Source: Hyphococcus sp.
GTDB lineage: Bacteria; Pseudomonadota; Alphaproteobacteria; Caulobacterales; Parvularculaceae
DNA: 32,938 nucleotides
Reading direction: 5' to 3'
Assembly (NCBI GenBank): GCA_021776375.1
Contig: JAJFGA010000027.1
Coordinates: forward strand, 1 to 32,938
Within the stretch, counting starts at the first letter, position 1. Every line of letters begins with the position of its first letter. The notes beneath the pieces were generated by a model. It saw only the letters and a program-made list of their open reading frames with translations, did no database searches and had not been told where the DNA came from. Of the stretch, positions 15,572-24,626 are shown one piece after another. The position numbers were made by a program, and so were the translations under genes.

Positions 15572-16624
15572 CTATCGCGGGCCGGACTGGCCGCCGATCC
15601 GGTCTTTCAGGTGGGAAAGTTCCTCGCGCAGTCTCTCGGCGGGAAAACGCTTTTTCTTTGCTGAGCGGCGCTCATTTTCGTCCATTGCATATTCAATCTT
15701 GCGTACCCGCTCCAGCGTCAACTCAAGCAGTTGGCGATTATAGGCGATGAGGTCAGCGATCAACGCGAAGAGTGCGCAGATGCCACCCACCAGAAACAAA
15801 ACCCCGCCGAGGATCAGTGACTGGACCATCCCGGCGCCGCCGCCGAGAAAATAATGCACAAGAAAACGCGTAATCGGCGCCATGCCCGCTGCCATCAACA
15901 CAACACCAAGCACCAGGAAAATCTTCAACGGCTCATACATCGCATAAGCGCGCAACATCGTCCGGCCGGTGCGCGACAGAAATTGCGGCACCGAACGAAA
16001 TAACCTTGACGGCCGCTCGACCTTGTTTGTTCTAATCGGTATGGAAACTATTGCCCGTCGCTTGCGCCCCGCCTGAATGAGAGTTTCGGTGGTGTAAGAA
16101 AATGTCGACCGCACCGTCACGCCCATCGCCGCCTGACGGGTATAGGCGCGAAATCCGCTGACCGCATCGGCCACATCTACGCCGGCAAGCCCGCTCAAAG
16201 CCCGGCTGCCTAATTTTTGTAACAGACGCTTTAATGGTGAAAAATGTGCAATCTCAGCCGGCCGCCGATCGCCGACAACGATATCACAATCGCCTGCAAT
16301 CAGGGGTGCAATCAGCTTTGGAATGTCGCGCCCGCAATACTGATTATCGCCATCGGTGTTAACGATGAGGTCGGCGCCAAGGGAAAGGCAAGTGTCGAGC
16401 CCCCTCTGGAAGGACTGCGCCAACCCGATATTTTTCGGATTGGAGACCACATGGTCAGCGCCGCTCGCCTTTGCGACCTCCACCGTGCGATCCGTGGACC
16501 CGTCGTCAATCACCAACACCTCAACCTGGTCAATACCATCAACCTGGCGCGGAATATCGCCAATTGTCTCAGCGAGCGTTGCTTCCTCATTAAAACAAGG
16601 AATTTGGACAATAAGCTTGATCAT
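15572..16624 (-). CDS. GT2 glycosyltransferase, polyprenyl-phosphate-sugar synthase-like
   Basis: The 350-residue protein has an N-terminal GT-A domain of the DPM1-like GT2 group (about residues 1-225): IVQIPCFNEEATLAETI, VLVIDDGSTDRT, and the metal-binding DxD in IVNTDGDNQY. Two membrane segments follow (about 237-258 and 268-295), then a charged, probably coiled C-terminal tail (ELTLERVRKIEYAMDENERRS). This architecture fits enzymes that move a hexose from a nucleotide sugar onto undecaprenyl phosphate at the cytosolic face of the membrane. It is divergent from the GT4/methyltransferase pair across 95 bp. The GT39-like protein 3 kb away is a natural user of such a lipid-linked sugar. Confidence 0.9.
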   Translation of the reverse strand: MIKLIVQIPCFNEEATLAETIGDIPRQVDGIDQVEVLVIDDGSTDRTVEVAKASGADHVVSNPKNIGLAQSFQRGLDTCLSLGADLIVNTDGDNQYCGRDIPKLIAPLIAGDCDIVVGDRRPAEIAHFSPLKRLLQKLGSRALSGLAGVDVADAVSGFRAYTRQAAMGVTVRSTFSYTTETLIQAGRKRRAIVSIPIRTNKVERPSRLFRSVPQFLSRTGRTMLRAYAMYEPLKIFLVLGVVLMAAGMAPITRFLVHYFLGGGAGMVQSLILGGVLFLVGGICALFALIADLIAYNRQLLELTLERVRKIEYAMDENERRSAKKKRFPAERLREELSHLKDRIGGQSGPR

Positions 16625-16719
16625 GAGATCACCCTCGGATTGCCCCGCATCTAAGCGGAACAGGGCAAACAGAGCGTTAAGAATTTCAAAGCCACAATAG
16701 CGTATCGCTTGAGCCTGCT

Positions 16720-17781
16720 ATGAATAAGAATGTGCTGTTCATAACCCGGAAGTGGCCGCCCGCCGTGGGCGGCATGGAGACCTATTGCGCCGAGTTGGTC
16801 GCGGCGCTGAAATCGCAAATTAACCTTTCGCTGGAGGCTCTGCCGGGCCGCAAAAATGGCGCGCCGCCGACTATGTTCGCGCTTATCAGTTTTGGTCTGC
16901 GCTCGCTCACCGGGCTTGCCGGGGCGCAGCCGAAATACGACATCATTCACGCCGCCGATATGGCGATCTGGCCACTAGCTTTGCTCGCATCCATGCGCGC
17001 GCCGGATGCTAAAATCGTTCTGTCTGCGCACGGCACCGACGTCGCCTTCGCCAATCGGCGCGGGATATTACCTCTTCTTTATCGTTTTTACTTGCAGCTC
17101 GGCGCAAAGCTCCTGCGCAAAAGCACAGTGCTTGCAAACTCACGCGCCACCGCATCACTGCTCGAACGCCACGGATTTGATCATCCAGAAGTTATTCCGC
17201 TCGCGGCGCAACCAACGCCAACATCTCCGCAATCGCCAAAGCCTTATGTGTTATTCGTTGGTAGACTGACGAAACAAAAAGGTTGCCGGTGGTTTATCGA
17301 AAATGTATTGCCAGACTTACCGGATGGTCTTTCGCTGCGCGTTGTCGGCCCGATTGTTGACTCTTTGGAAGAGTCTGCCCTTGCCACGTCGCGTGTTGTC
17401 TATCACGGACCCGTGCGGGGCGAGGAACTGGCACAGTTGCGCCGCAATGCGCTCGCCGTCATCGTTCCAAATATCGATAGCGATCCGACTTATTTTGAAG
17501 GTTTCGGGCTTGCAGCGACTGAAGCCTCTGCCGCGGGCGGCGTTGTACTGGCAGCCGATGTTTTTGGCCTGCGGGACGCCATTATTGACGGGCGCACCGG
17601 ATATTTACTCCCCGCAGGGGAGCCGGAGGCCTGGGTCCGGAAGGTCAGAGCGATTACAAATTGGACGCAAGATGAAAGAGAGCAATTTATTGCAAGCTCA
17701 GTGAATAAAACGGCGGAATTCTTCTCCTGGCCCCGCGTCGCGCGCGACACGTTGGCGGCGTATGGAGGCCATGTCAGATGA
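16720..17781 (+). CDS. GT4 family glycosyltransferase
   Basis: The 353-residue GT-B fold enzyme is a retaining sugar transferase on the cytosolic side of the membrane. The N-terminal domain begins NVLFITRKWPPAVGGMETYC, a standard acceptor-site start, and includes the ILSAHGTDVAF-type loop (VLSAHGTDVAFANRRG). The C-terminal domain has the nucleotide-sugar segment YVLFVGRLTKQKGCRWFIE and the E-x7-E motif YFEGFGLAATEASAAGG. Its stop overlaps the next start in an ATGA, so it is translationally coupled to the methyltransferase. Donor and acceptor cannot be read from sequence; the setting suggests a lipid-linked glycan. Confidence 0.92.
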   Translation: MNKNVLFITRKWPPAVGGMETYCAELVAALKSQINLSLEALPGRKNGAPPTMFALISFGLRSLTGLAGAQPKYDIIHAADMAIWPLALLASMRAPDAKIVLSAHGTDVAFANRRGILPLLYRFYLQLGAKLLRKSTVLANSRATASLLERHGFDHPEVIPLAAQPTPTSPQSPKPYVLFVGRLTKQKGCRWFIENVLPDLPDGLSLRVVGPIVDSLEESALATSRVVYHGPVRGEELAQLRRNALAVIVPNIDSDPTYFEGFGLAATEASAAGGVVLAADVFGLRDAIIDGRTGYLLPAGEPEAWVRKVRAITNWTQDEREQFIASSVNKTAEFFSWPRVARDTLAAYGGHVR

Positions 17782-18485
17782 CGGTCGTAACTAAAAAATA
17801 CCTGACCGCCATCCGCGCCATGCCCGTGCTCGGCGACGTGTTGGCGCATCTCTACGGGTTTTTCAAAAAAAGCGAGTTTCGAAACTCCGCGCAATATTGG
17901 AATGATCGCTATCACGGAGGCGGCAACTCAGGCGCGGGATCTTATGGACGGCTAGCCTTGTTCAAAGCCGAAACATTGAACAAGTTCATCCGGGATGAAA
18001 GCTACACAACATCGATAGAATTTGGTTGCGGTGACGGCGCGCAATTGTCCCTGCTGGACGTCGAGCATTATCATGGGATTGATGTATCCGAGAGCGCCGT
18101 TACGCGTTGTCGAGAAAATTTTCAAAATAACAGCACCCGATCCTTTCTGACGCTAGCTGAATATGACGCCTCTCCATTTAAGGCCGACATGTCTATTTCT
18201 TTGGATGTAATTTATCATCTCGTAGAGGACAGTGTATTCGATACATATATGCACACGCTTTTTGAGGCCGCGTCACAGTCTGTTGTCATATATGCGAGCA
18301 ATGAAGATGAAAAAACCGCAGACCCACATGTGCGTCATAGGCGCTTTACAGATTGGGTAGAGAGAAACATGCCGGGCTGGGAGCAGTCAGCATACATTCC
18401 AAACCGTTATCCGTTTGACTGGAAAGATCCGCAAAACACATCTTTCGCGAACTTCCATATTTTTAAACCCAAACGCCCAATCTAA
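17778..18485 (+). CDS. Class I SAM-dependent methyltransferase, glycan-locus type
   Basis: The protein is 235 residues. The SAM-binding glycine loop is SIEFGCGDGAQLSLL (motif I), followed by HYHGIDVSESAV (motif II, Asp after beta-2) and MSISLDVIYHLVED (motif IV region). The N-terminal extension with SAQYWNDRYHGGGNSGAGSYGRL is common among methyltransferases of polysaccharide and glycolipid clusters. It overlaps the GT4 gene by 4 bases (ATGA), so it likely methylates the product of that enzyme or a linked sugar. Its stop codon overlaps the stop of the convergent flippase-like gene by two bases. Confidence 0.9.
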   Translation: MTVVTKKYLTAIRAMPVLGDVLAHLYGFFKKSEFRNSAQYWNDRYHGGGNSGAGSYGRLALFKAETLNKFIRDESYTTSIEFGCGDGAQLSLLDVEHYHGIDVSESAVTRCRENFQNNSTRSFLTLAEYDASPFKADMSISLDVIYHLVEDSVFDTYMHTLFEAASQSVVIYASNEDEKTADPHVRHRRFTDWVERNMPGWEQSAYIPNRYPFDWKDPQNTSFANFHIFKPKRPI

Positions 18486-19411
18486 TGATTCATTGCAGCG
18501 CTTGTTTTGGCTTCTCGCGGCCGGGAATTGAGTGAAAGAATAATAGCTGCAAACACAAGCGGCGCGATGGTTACCACCTGCAACATCGCCGATGCGAGGA
18601 AGCCGAGGGCTGGAGCTGTTGCAACCAGCGACGCCACATAGGCCGCAGCTAGCTCGCGCACGCCAAGACCTGCCGGTGCAAAAGATGCAGCAGCGCCAAT
18701 AACGCCGGCGATTGAAATAATAACCGCCTGCGCAAATCCACCATCAAATCCGATCAATCGAAGCGCGAACCAAAACCCGGTCGCATAACAGATTGCTGTC
18801 AGTAAGCTAATGACCGTTAAAACTATCATATCAAAAAAGTTTTTGCTGATAAGGCGGGTGAGAGAGATGCCGGCGACGAACGCCGTCAGGCCGATGGCAA
18901 GCAAGAAAATAAAAAGCATCGATCCGCTAGGAAATGCCCAAAAGCCCGCATGAAGAAACGTTACGCCGAACCAAAGCAGCGCGGCGGCGATATTGGCAAG
19001 GGATGCATTTTTCAGCGTTGCGCCACTTTCCGCCATCGCAACAATCCGCAACGCCGGACCGCCCGGCAAGGGCAAGTAATTTGCCGCACTACTCAATATG
19101 GATAGCTTCAGCCCATTGATCAGGCTCATCTTGGCGGCGGCAATCTTACAGGTTGCAAGCAGCAGCAACGTGTTAAGGACGATCAAAATCGGTGCAAACA
19201 CGAATGTAAGCAGTAAAACCGGCATTGGCTTCAGCTTCGCGAGCAAATCCGGGCTGGCCCTTAGCGATATTATAACGCCACCGCCAAACACTACCGCCGC
19301 ACACAAGAACGCCACCCGCTGAACTGCAGGGCTGCGCAATCTATTCCTAATGTGTTCAAGCCCGTCAAGGAGATGGGCGAGTGCGCCGCGAGCGGTGACT
19401 TCATTATTCAT
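18482..19411 (-). CDS. Lysylphosphatidylglycerol synthase TM-region (UPF0104-type) membrane protein
   Basis: The 309-residue polytopic protein has about eight predicted membrane helices and matches the LPG_synthase_TM/flippase-like family, which is the membrane half of MprF without the aminoacyl-transferase domain. Typical elements are SLINGLKLSILSSAANYLPLPGGPALRI, carrying the conserved N-x-x-P-x-P-G stretch, and ASFAPAGLGVRELAAAYVASLV with the P-x-G-x-G-x-R-E motif. Stand-alone members are often found in glycan and glycolipid loci, where lipid flipping has been proposed. Here it lies between a glycosyltransferase pair and a GT39-like protein, which favours such a role. It is divergent from the GT39-like gene by about 150 bp. 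Confidence 0.85.
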   Translation of the reverse strand: MNNEVTARGALAHLLDGLEHIRNRLRSPAVQRVAFLCAAVVFGGGVIISLRASPDLLAKLKPMPVLLLTFVFAPILIVLNTLLLLATCKIAAAKMSLINGLKLSILSSAANYLPLPGGPALRIVAMAESGATLKNASLANIAAALLWFGVTFLHAGFWAFPSGSMLFIFLLAIGLTAFVAGISLTRLISKNFFDMIVLTVISLLTAICYATGFWFALRLIGFDGGFAQAVIISIAGVIGAAASFAPAGLGVRELAAAYVASLVATAPALGFLASAMLQVVTIAPLVFAAIILSLNSRPREAKTSAAMNH

Positions 19412-19516
19412 GAAACCATTTTCTCTGCGTATTCTTTATGCCGCATTAACAATTAATGACCATCGAACACATTGAGGTTCGGGCATCAATTATTCCTCAC
19501 GGCGAGGCGCATGCCG

Positions 19517-19550
19517 ATATTCTGTGCGTAAAGAATATATTCTTGAATAT
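19517..19550. promoter_or_regulatory. Cluster of GAATAT palindromes before the GT39-like gene
   Basis: Four GAATAT/ATATTC hexamers lie in 34 bases: 19517-19522, 19533-19538, 19537-19542 and 19545-19550. The middle two form the perfect 14-bp palindrome AAGAATATATTCTT (19531-19544). This lies in the divergent region between the LPG-TM and GT39-like genes, directly before the latter's start, and is very AT-rich against its surroundings. It may be an operator or the promoter's -10 region; no matching regulator gene is adjacent. Confidence 0.4.
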
Positions 19551-19559
19551 TGGCGAAAA

Positions 19560-21545
19560 ATGCCTGCAATGGGCATTTCCTCCACAATCGCGCGTTCGGA
19601 TGTTGGCGCCGCCGCCAATTGGCGCACTATTACGGTTTGCGGCGGCTTGGTGCTTATGCTCGCCGGTGTATTTCTCGCAGCGCCGGCGCCGTTCATCATC
19701 GATGGCGGAATTTATCTCGATATGGCCCGCGCCATGGCCGATGACGGCTCTCTGGCGATCGCCGGCAATGGCGGCGTTGAAAGCGCGCCGGCGCTGACGA
19801 AATACCTCACTCATGGCATTGATGGCCGGGTCTATCCGCAATATCCGAGTGGCTACGCGCTGCTCGCGGCGCCGTTTTATAAACTGATGGGCGTGCGCGG
19901 TTTGATTTTGATGAACGCGGCCGCTGCATTCGCATCAATATGGCTGACCTGGCGCATCGCTGCGCATTTTTATGCAGCGGAAATTGCCCGCTATGCGGCG
20001 ATCATTTTTGCCCTCGCGACATTCATCCTCAGTTATGGATTTTCGGTCTGGCCCCATGCGCTGTCACTCGGCATCCTGCTTGCTTCAGTTTACTGCACCA
20101 TCGCTGCGACGAAAGACCAGCACCGGTTCAAGCAACTGGCGCTGATGTGTGCCAGCGGAATATTTGTCGGCGTCGGAATTAACATCCGTGTTGATGTTAT
20201 CCTGGCATTGCCGATAATTTTTCTCTGGCTGCGGCTGTTTGCCAGGCCCAATGACCGGCTCGGTCCAGCATTGCTCCTTATCGGGATGGTTCCTGGCCTT
20301 ATGCTGGCCTCGCAGCTCAATCTGGTGAAATTTGGGGTCTTCTCACCCTTTTCATATGGACCAAGCGTGGGCGCCGACAGCATTGAGCGTTACATCCCGA
20401 TCATGACCGCTGGCGTTGCGCTGCTGGCAGGCGCATGGCTCTTCAACATGCCCAAAATGGCGCATATCGCGATGCATAAATTTGGCGCCAGAGCATGCGT
20501 CGGCGCACTTGGTATTGCAGCGCTCGTAACTGTGCTGGGCGCCGGAGGTTTCATCTGGAAAATTCTCCACGGCGCCTATGTGCTGATCATCAACCTCCAG
20601 GCCCATGACGCCTATTTCCAGGAAGGCGTTGAGCGCAATCAATTCGGCCAAGTTCTGTTTTGGGGATACCCAAAAAAGGCGCTGATCCAGAGCCTTCCTT
20701 TTCTTCCGCTCGCCATCATCCCGGCTTTTCAATTTTTCCGTGGGAAAAACATCGCAGGCGCGGGGCTCTGCCTGCTGGCGATTGCCGCACCGGTTGTATT
20801 TTACTCAATGAGCCAGTGGCATGGCGGCGGCAGTTACAACATGCGCTACTTCATGCCGGCGTTGCCTTTCATCGCCATTTTAAGCGCCGCCGGATTGCAG
20901 GCGATTGCCGCAAAAGGCGCATTCTCCCGACAGGCTACGCTGGTCATTATAGTCGCCGCCGCGATTGCCTACTTTCTGATACAGACGGTCGGCCAGGGCT
21001 CGCCAGTGCTCTACGCCCCCGCAGCGCTCTATCCGCAATGGTTGATCGCTGGCGTTCTCACCGGATTTGTTGTCGCGTTCATCTATAGCTCAGGGTCCGG
21101 ACGAATTTCAAAATTCGCCTATTGCGCATCGATCTTTGCGCTCGGCTATAGCGCCTTCGTCAATTTTTCCGACTTCGCTGATGACGCCAAGGCGCGGGCA
21201 AAACAACACGCCATCGCCAGCGTCATCGGGCAAGACCTTCCCGATGGCGCACTGGTCTTGTCACGGCTGCCAATCCTCTTGATTGAAGCGGAGGCGGGCG
21301 GCGCGGCGGTGATGATTGCGACCGATGACAATATCGCACAATCACTAGCGGCGGCCCAAGCGTTCGAGCGCGCTGGCAGGTGTGTTTACTTCCACAACTC
21401 AATGATCGCCAAGTTCATAGCGGCGCACCTGCCCGAAGGCGCAATTGCACCGCAACCCTCATGGGCGGGCAAGCACGACTTTCCGGGCGACCCGCGATTG
21501 GCCTTTTACACCCTCACTTCCGGGCGCAACCGCTGCGCGTTTTGA
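19560..21545 (+). CDS. GT39-like multi-pass membrane glycosyltransferase
   Basis: The protein is 661 residues from ATG 19560; an upstream GTG at 19524 would run through the palindrome cluster, and ATG 19569 is also possible. About 11-13 membrane helices are apparent. The first periplasmic loop carries FIIDGGIYLDMARAMADDGS, with acidic residues in the position typical of the GT-C (PMT/ArnT) fold, then YPQYPSGYALLAAPFYKLMG, a common feature of these proteins. Such enzymes use a polyprenyl-phosphate sugar and transfer it to a lipid or protein on the periplasmic side. No closer family can be named from sequence. It stands alone on the plus strand, divergent from the flippase-like gene, and the GT2 enzyme nearby could supply its donor. 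Confidence 0.82.
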   Translation: MPAMGISSTIARSDVGAAANWRTITVCGGLVLMLAGVFLAAPAPFIIDGGIYLDMARAMADDGSLAIAGNGGVESAPALTKYLTHGIDGRVYPQYPSGYALLAAPFYKLMGVRGLILMNAAAAFASIWLTWRIAAHFYAAEIARYAAIIFALATFILSYGFSVWPHALSLGILLASVYCTIAATKDQHRFKQLALMCASGIFVGVGINIRVDVILALPIIFLWLRLFARPNDRLGPALLLIGMVPGLMLASQLNLVKFGVFSPFSYGPSVGADSIERYIPIMTAGVALLAGAWLFNMPKMAHIAMHKFGARACVGALGIAALVTVLGAGGFIWKILHGAYVLIINLQAHDAYFQEGVERNQFGQVLFWGYPKKALIQSLPFLPLAIIPAFQFFRGKNIAGAGLCLLAIAAPVVFYSMSQWHGGGSYNMRYFMPALPFIAILSAAGLQAIAAKGAFSRQATLVIIVAAAIAYFLIQTVGQGSPVLYAPAALYPQWLIAGVLTGFVVAFIYSSGSGRISKFAYCASIFALGYSAFVNFSDFADDAKARAKQHAIASVIGQDLPDGALVLSRLPILLIEAEAGGAAVMIATDDNIAQSLAAAQAFERAGRCVYFHNSMIAKFIAAHLPEGAIAPQPSWAGKHDFPGDPRLAFYTLTSGRNRCAF

Positions 21546-21674
21546 CGCCGCCAGCTGACGCCCCGCAACACAGTCCGTGACCGGCCCCATCCTGTATATT
21601 GCGTCTGCGAATAGCCCTTGCGCATTTATGTTGCATGTGCGAAGAGGCCGTCGTTGCGTATTTGGGGACTGAAG

Positions 21675-21815
21675 ATGAAGTTTGAGACAGTACTTTTTGC
21701 GGCGGCATTTTTGATATTGGCGCTTATTTCATTCCCCAAGGGGGACCAGGAAGACACAGCTCAAGCGCAAGACCCTGCAGCGGTGGAAACGACCGACACC
21801 ATCGCCCAAAACTGA
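21675..21815 (+). CDS. Small single-pass membrane or secreted protein
   Basis: This 46-residue reading frame starts MKFETVLFAAAFLILALISF, a short charged N-terminus followed by a hydrophobic segment, then an acidic, alanine-rich tail (GDQEDTAQAQDPAAVETTD). It could be a single-pass membrane peptide facing the periplasm or a secreted peptide. ATG 21675 has GGGGA at 21664-21668, a reasonable ribosome-binding site. A longer reading from 21618 adds a basic stretch without its own site. I know no family for it. It converges on polA with a 36-bp gap that contains a short CGGCC hairpin. Confidence 0.55.
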   Translation: MKFETVLFAAAFLILALISFPKGDQEDTAQAQDPAAVETTDTIAQN

Positions 21816-21851
21816 CCCACGGCCAACGAAACGGCCGGTCATTCATGTCCG

Positions 21852-24626
21852 CTAATGCGCTTCATCCCAGTTCTTGCCGGCGCGCGCCTCCACATCAAGC
21901 CGAACGCTGAGTTTAATCGCCGGCTCCGGCGCGTTTTGCATGACTTTGGCGACTATCGCACACGCCTTTTCAGCCTCACCCTCAGCGCACTCAAAAATTA
22001 ACTCGTCATGAACCTGCAACAGCATTCGCGCGCTCAGCCGCGCCTTCTTCAGCGCGGCGGGCATCATGATCATTGCCCTCCTGATAACATCCGCCGCCGC
22101 GCCCTGGATCGGCGCATTGATTGCCTGGCGCTCCGAGTAGCCGCGCATTGCCGGGTTCTTGTCATTAATGCCGCCGACATAAGTACGCCGTCCGAAAATC
22201 GTCTCGACATAGCCGTTAGCTTTAGCCGAAGCGATGGTATCATCCATATACTGACGGATACCGGGAAATTTTTTGAAATAGCTATCAATATAGTCCTTGG
22301 CTTCACCGCGCGAGATCGCCAGCTGGTTAGCGAGGCCAAAGGCTGAAATGCCGTAGATGATGCCAAAATTAATCGCTTTCGCGCGCCGGCGCACCATCGG
22401 GTCCATGCCCTCCACCGAGACGCCAAAGATTTCCGATGCCGTCATGGCGTGAATATCGACGCCATCGGCGAAAGCCTGTTTCATAGATTTAAGATCGGCT
22501 ATATGCGCCAGCAAGCGCAGCTCAATCTGACTGTAATCGGCTGAAATCAGGAGATTGCCGCCTTCCGGCACAAAGGCGGTTCTGATTTTACGCCCATCTT
22601 CTGTCCGTATCGGGATGTTCTGAAGGTTTGGATCGGTGGAGGCGAGCCGTCCGGTGGTGGTTGCCGCTAGTGAATAAGACGTGTGAACGCGGCCAGTTTT
22701 TTCATTAATCTCACTCGGCAAAGCATCGGTGTAGGTGCTTTTCAGCTTTGCAAGGCTGCGCCAATCAAGAATAACCCGTGGCAGCTCATGACCCTCAACC
22801 GCCAGTTCCTCCAAAATATCAGCCTTGGTCGACCATGCGCCTTTTGCGGTTTTACGCCCGCCCGGCAGCGCCAGTTTGCCAAAAAGAATTTCTGAAATCT
22901 GTTTTGGAGATCCGAGATTGAATGTCTCGTCAGCAAGCTTGTGGGCTTGCATCTCCGATACCGCCATACGCTTTGCGAAATCATCTGACAGGCGCGAAAG
23001 CACATTTCGGTCAATCTTCACGCCTTCGCGCTCCATCGCAACGATGACCGGAACCAGCGGGCGCTCCAGCATCTCATAAACCGTGGCTTTTCCTTCCGCC
23101 GTCAGCCGTGGTTTCAATATTTCATAGAGCCGCAAGGTGATATCGGCGTCTTCAGCTGCGTATTTTGACGCTTCCTTGATCGGGATTTGATCGAAGGTCT
23201 TGGCTTTCTTGCCGCTGCCGGCAACATCGGAAAATTTTATCGTGTCGTAATCAAGATGGCGCTTGGCTAGCTCGTCCATGCCGTTGCCGCCCTTGCCGCA
23301 ATCAAGCGCGTATGAAATCAGCATCGTGTCATCGACCGGCGCTATGGAAACGCCATATTTCGCCAGTACCAGCGCGTCATATTTTATATTCTGGCCGATC
23401 TTCAAAATCGACGGGTCTTCAAGCATCGGCTTTAACAGCGCCAGCGCGCGATCAAGTTTGATTTGCCTTGCCGCATCTTCATCATCAAGCGCCAAACCGT
23501 CGCCGCCATGGCCTAGGGGAATATAACAAGCCTCGCCAGCTTTTACAGACAGACAAACCCCAACGAGATTAGCGCGCATCGCGTTCAAGCTATCGGTTTC
23601 GGTATCAACAGCGATGACGCCGCGCTCATAAGCCTTGTCGACCCAGGCCTGCAGTCGCGTTTCATCGAATACGGTTTCATAATCGCCGCCGCCCGGTGAC
23701 GGTGCTGGCGTCGGCGCATCCGCGGCATCATCAGTACAAAGATCAGTACTAACCCGCCGTGCTAATGTGGTAAATTCCATCTCTTTCAGAAACGTAAGTA
23801 ACCGCTCTCTGTCGATTGGGCGCACATCGAACTGATCGACTGTCTCTTCCAATGGCACATCGGCTTTAAGCGTTACGAGCACTTTTGAAAGCCGCGCCTG
23901 ATCGGCAAATTCAAGTAGGTTTTCGCGGCGTTTGTTCTGTTTGATCTCGCCGGCGCGGGCAAGAAGCGTTTCAAGGTCGCCATATTCAGCGATTAACTGC
24001 GCTGCGGTCTTAACGCCAATACCCGGCACGCCCGGCACATTATCGCTAGAATCGCCCGCCAGCGCCTGAATATCGACGACATGGTTGGGGCCAAGGCCAA
24101 ATTTTTCGACCACTTCGTCTGGGCCGATCAACTTGTTCTTCATCGGATCAAACATCGTGGTCTTGTCGCTAACAAGCTGCATCAGGTCTTTGTCCGATGA
24201 GACAATCACCGTCTCGCCCCCCTGGCGCTCAACTTCTCGTGCATAGGTCGCGATCAGATCGTCCGCCTCATAGCCCTCCATCTCGATGCAGGGCGCATTG
24301 AAGGCGCGTGTCGCATCGCGCACTAGTTTAAATTGCGGGCGCAAATCCTCCGGAGGCGGCGGACGGTTTGCTTTGTATTCGGAATATATTTCGTTGCGAA
24401 ACGTCTTCGATGAATAATCAAAGATCACAGCAAAATGCGTCGGATCATGCAGATCGACCATATCGGTCAGCAATTTATAGAGCATGTTAGAAAAACCAGA
24501 AACCGCGCCGATCGGCATGCCGTCGGATTTGCGCGTCAGCGGCGGTAGCGCATGATAGGCGCGGAAAATATATGCGGAACCATCAATCAGATAGAGACGG
24601 ATCGGCGTTTTGGTTTTTGCAGACAT
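21852..24626 (-). CDS. polA: DNA polymerase I
   Basis: The 924-residue protein has all three activities of DNA polymerase I, which removes RNA primers and fills gaps in replication and repair. The N-terminal 5'-3' nuclease domain (about 1-300) shows LYLIDGSAYIFRAYHALPPL, EGYEADDLIATYA and the helix-hairpin-helix ALAGDSSDNVPGVPGIGVKTA. The 3'-5' exonuclease (about 330-510) is intact: VIAVDTETDSL (ExoI), IGQNIKYDALVL (ExoII) and YAAEDADITL (ExoIII). The polymerase domain (about 540-924) has motif A (ISADYSQIELR), motif B (RRRAKAINFGIIYG) and motif C (LLQVHDELIFE). Proofreading should therefore be active, unlike in Taq-type enzymes. The upstream region has AGGAA 12 bases before the ATG. Confidence 0.99.
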   Translation of the reverse strand: MSAKTKTPIRLYLIDGSAYIFRAYHALPPLTRKSDGMPIGAVSGFSNMLYKLLTDMVDLHDPTHFAVIFDYSSKTFRNEIYSEYKANRPPPPEDLRPQFKLVRDATRAFNAPCIEMEGYEADDLIATYAREVERQGGETVIVSSDKDLMQLVSDKTTMFDPMKNKLIGPDEVVEKFGLGPNHVVDIQALAGDSSDNVPGVPGIGVKTAAQLIAEYGDLETLLARAGEIKQNKRRENLLEFADQARLSKVLVTLKADVPLEETVDQFDVRPIDRERLLTFLKEMEFTTLARRVSTDLCTDDAADAPTPAPSPGGGDYETVFDETRLQAWVDKAYERGVIAVDTETDSLNAMRANLVGVCLSVKAGEACYIPLGHGGDGLALDDEDAARQIKLDRALALLKPMLEDPSILKIGQNIKYDALVLAKYGVSIAPVDDTMLISYALDCGKGGNGMDELAKRHLDYDTIKFSDVAGSGKKAKTFDQIPIKEASKYAAEDADITLRLYEILKPRLTAEGKATVYEMLERPLVPVIVAMEREGVKIDRNVLSRLSDDFAKRMAVSEMQAHKLADETFNLGSPKQISEILFGKLALPGGRKTAKGAWSTKADILEELAVEGHELPRVILDWRSLAKLKSTYTDALPSEINEKTGRVHTSYSLAATTTGRLASTDPNLQNIPIRTEDGRKIRTAFVPEGGNLLISADYSQIELRLLAHIADLKSMKQAFADGVDIHAMTASEIFGVSVEGMDPMVRRRAKAINFGIIYGISAFGLANQLAISRGEAKDYIDSYFKKFPGIRQYMDDTIASAKANGYVETIFGRRTYVGGINDKNPAMRGYSERQAINAPIQGAAADVIRRAMIMMPAALKKARLSARMLLQVHDELIFECAEGEAEKACAIVAKVMQNAPEPAIKLSVRLDVEARAGKNWDEAH

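Noticed and set aside
21821..21843. CGGCC hairpin between the small protein gene and polA as a terminator
   Set aside because: The stem is only 5 bp and there is no T run on either strand.
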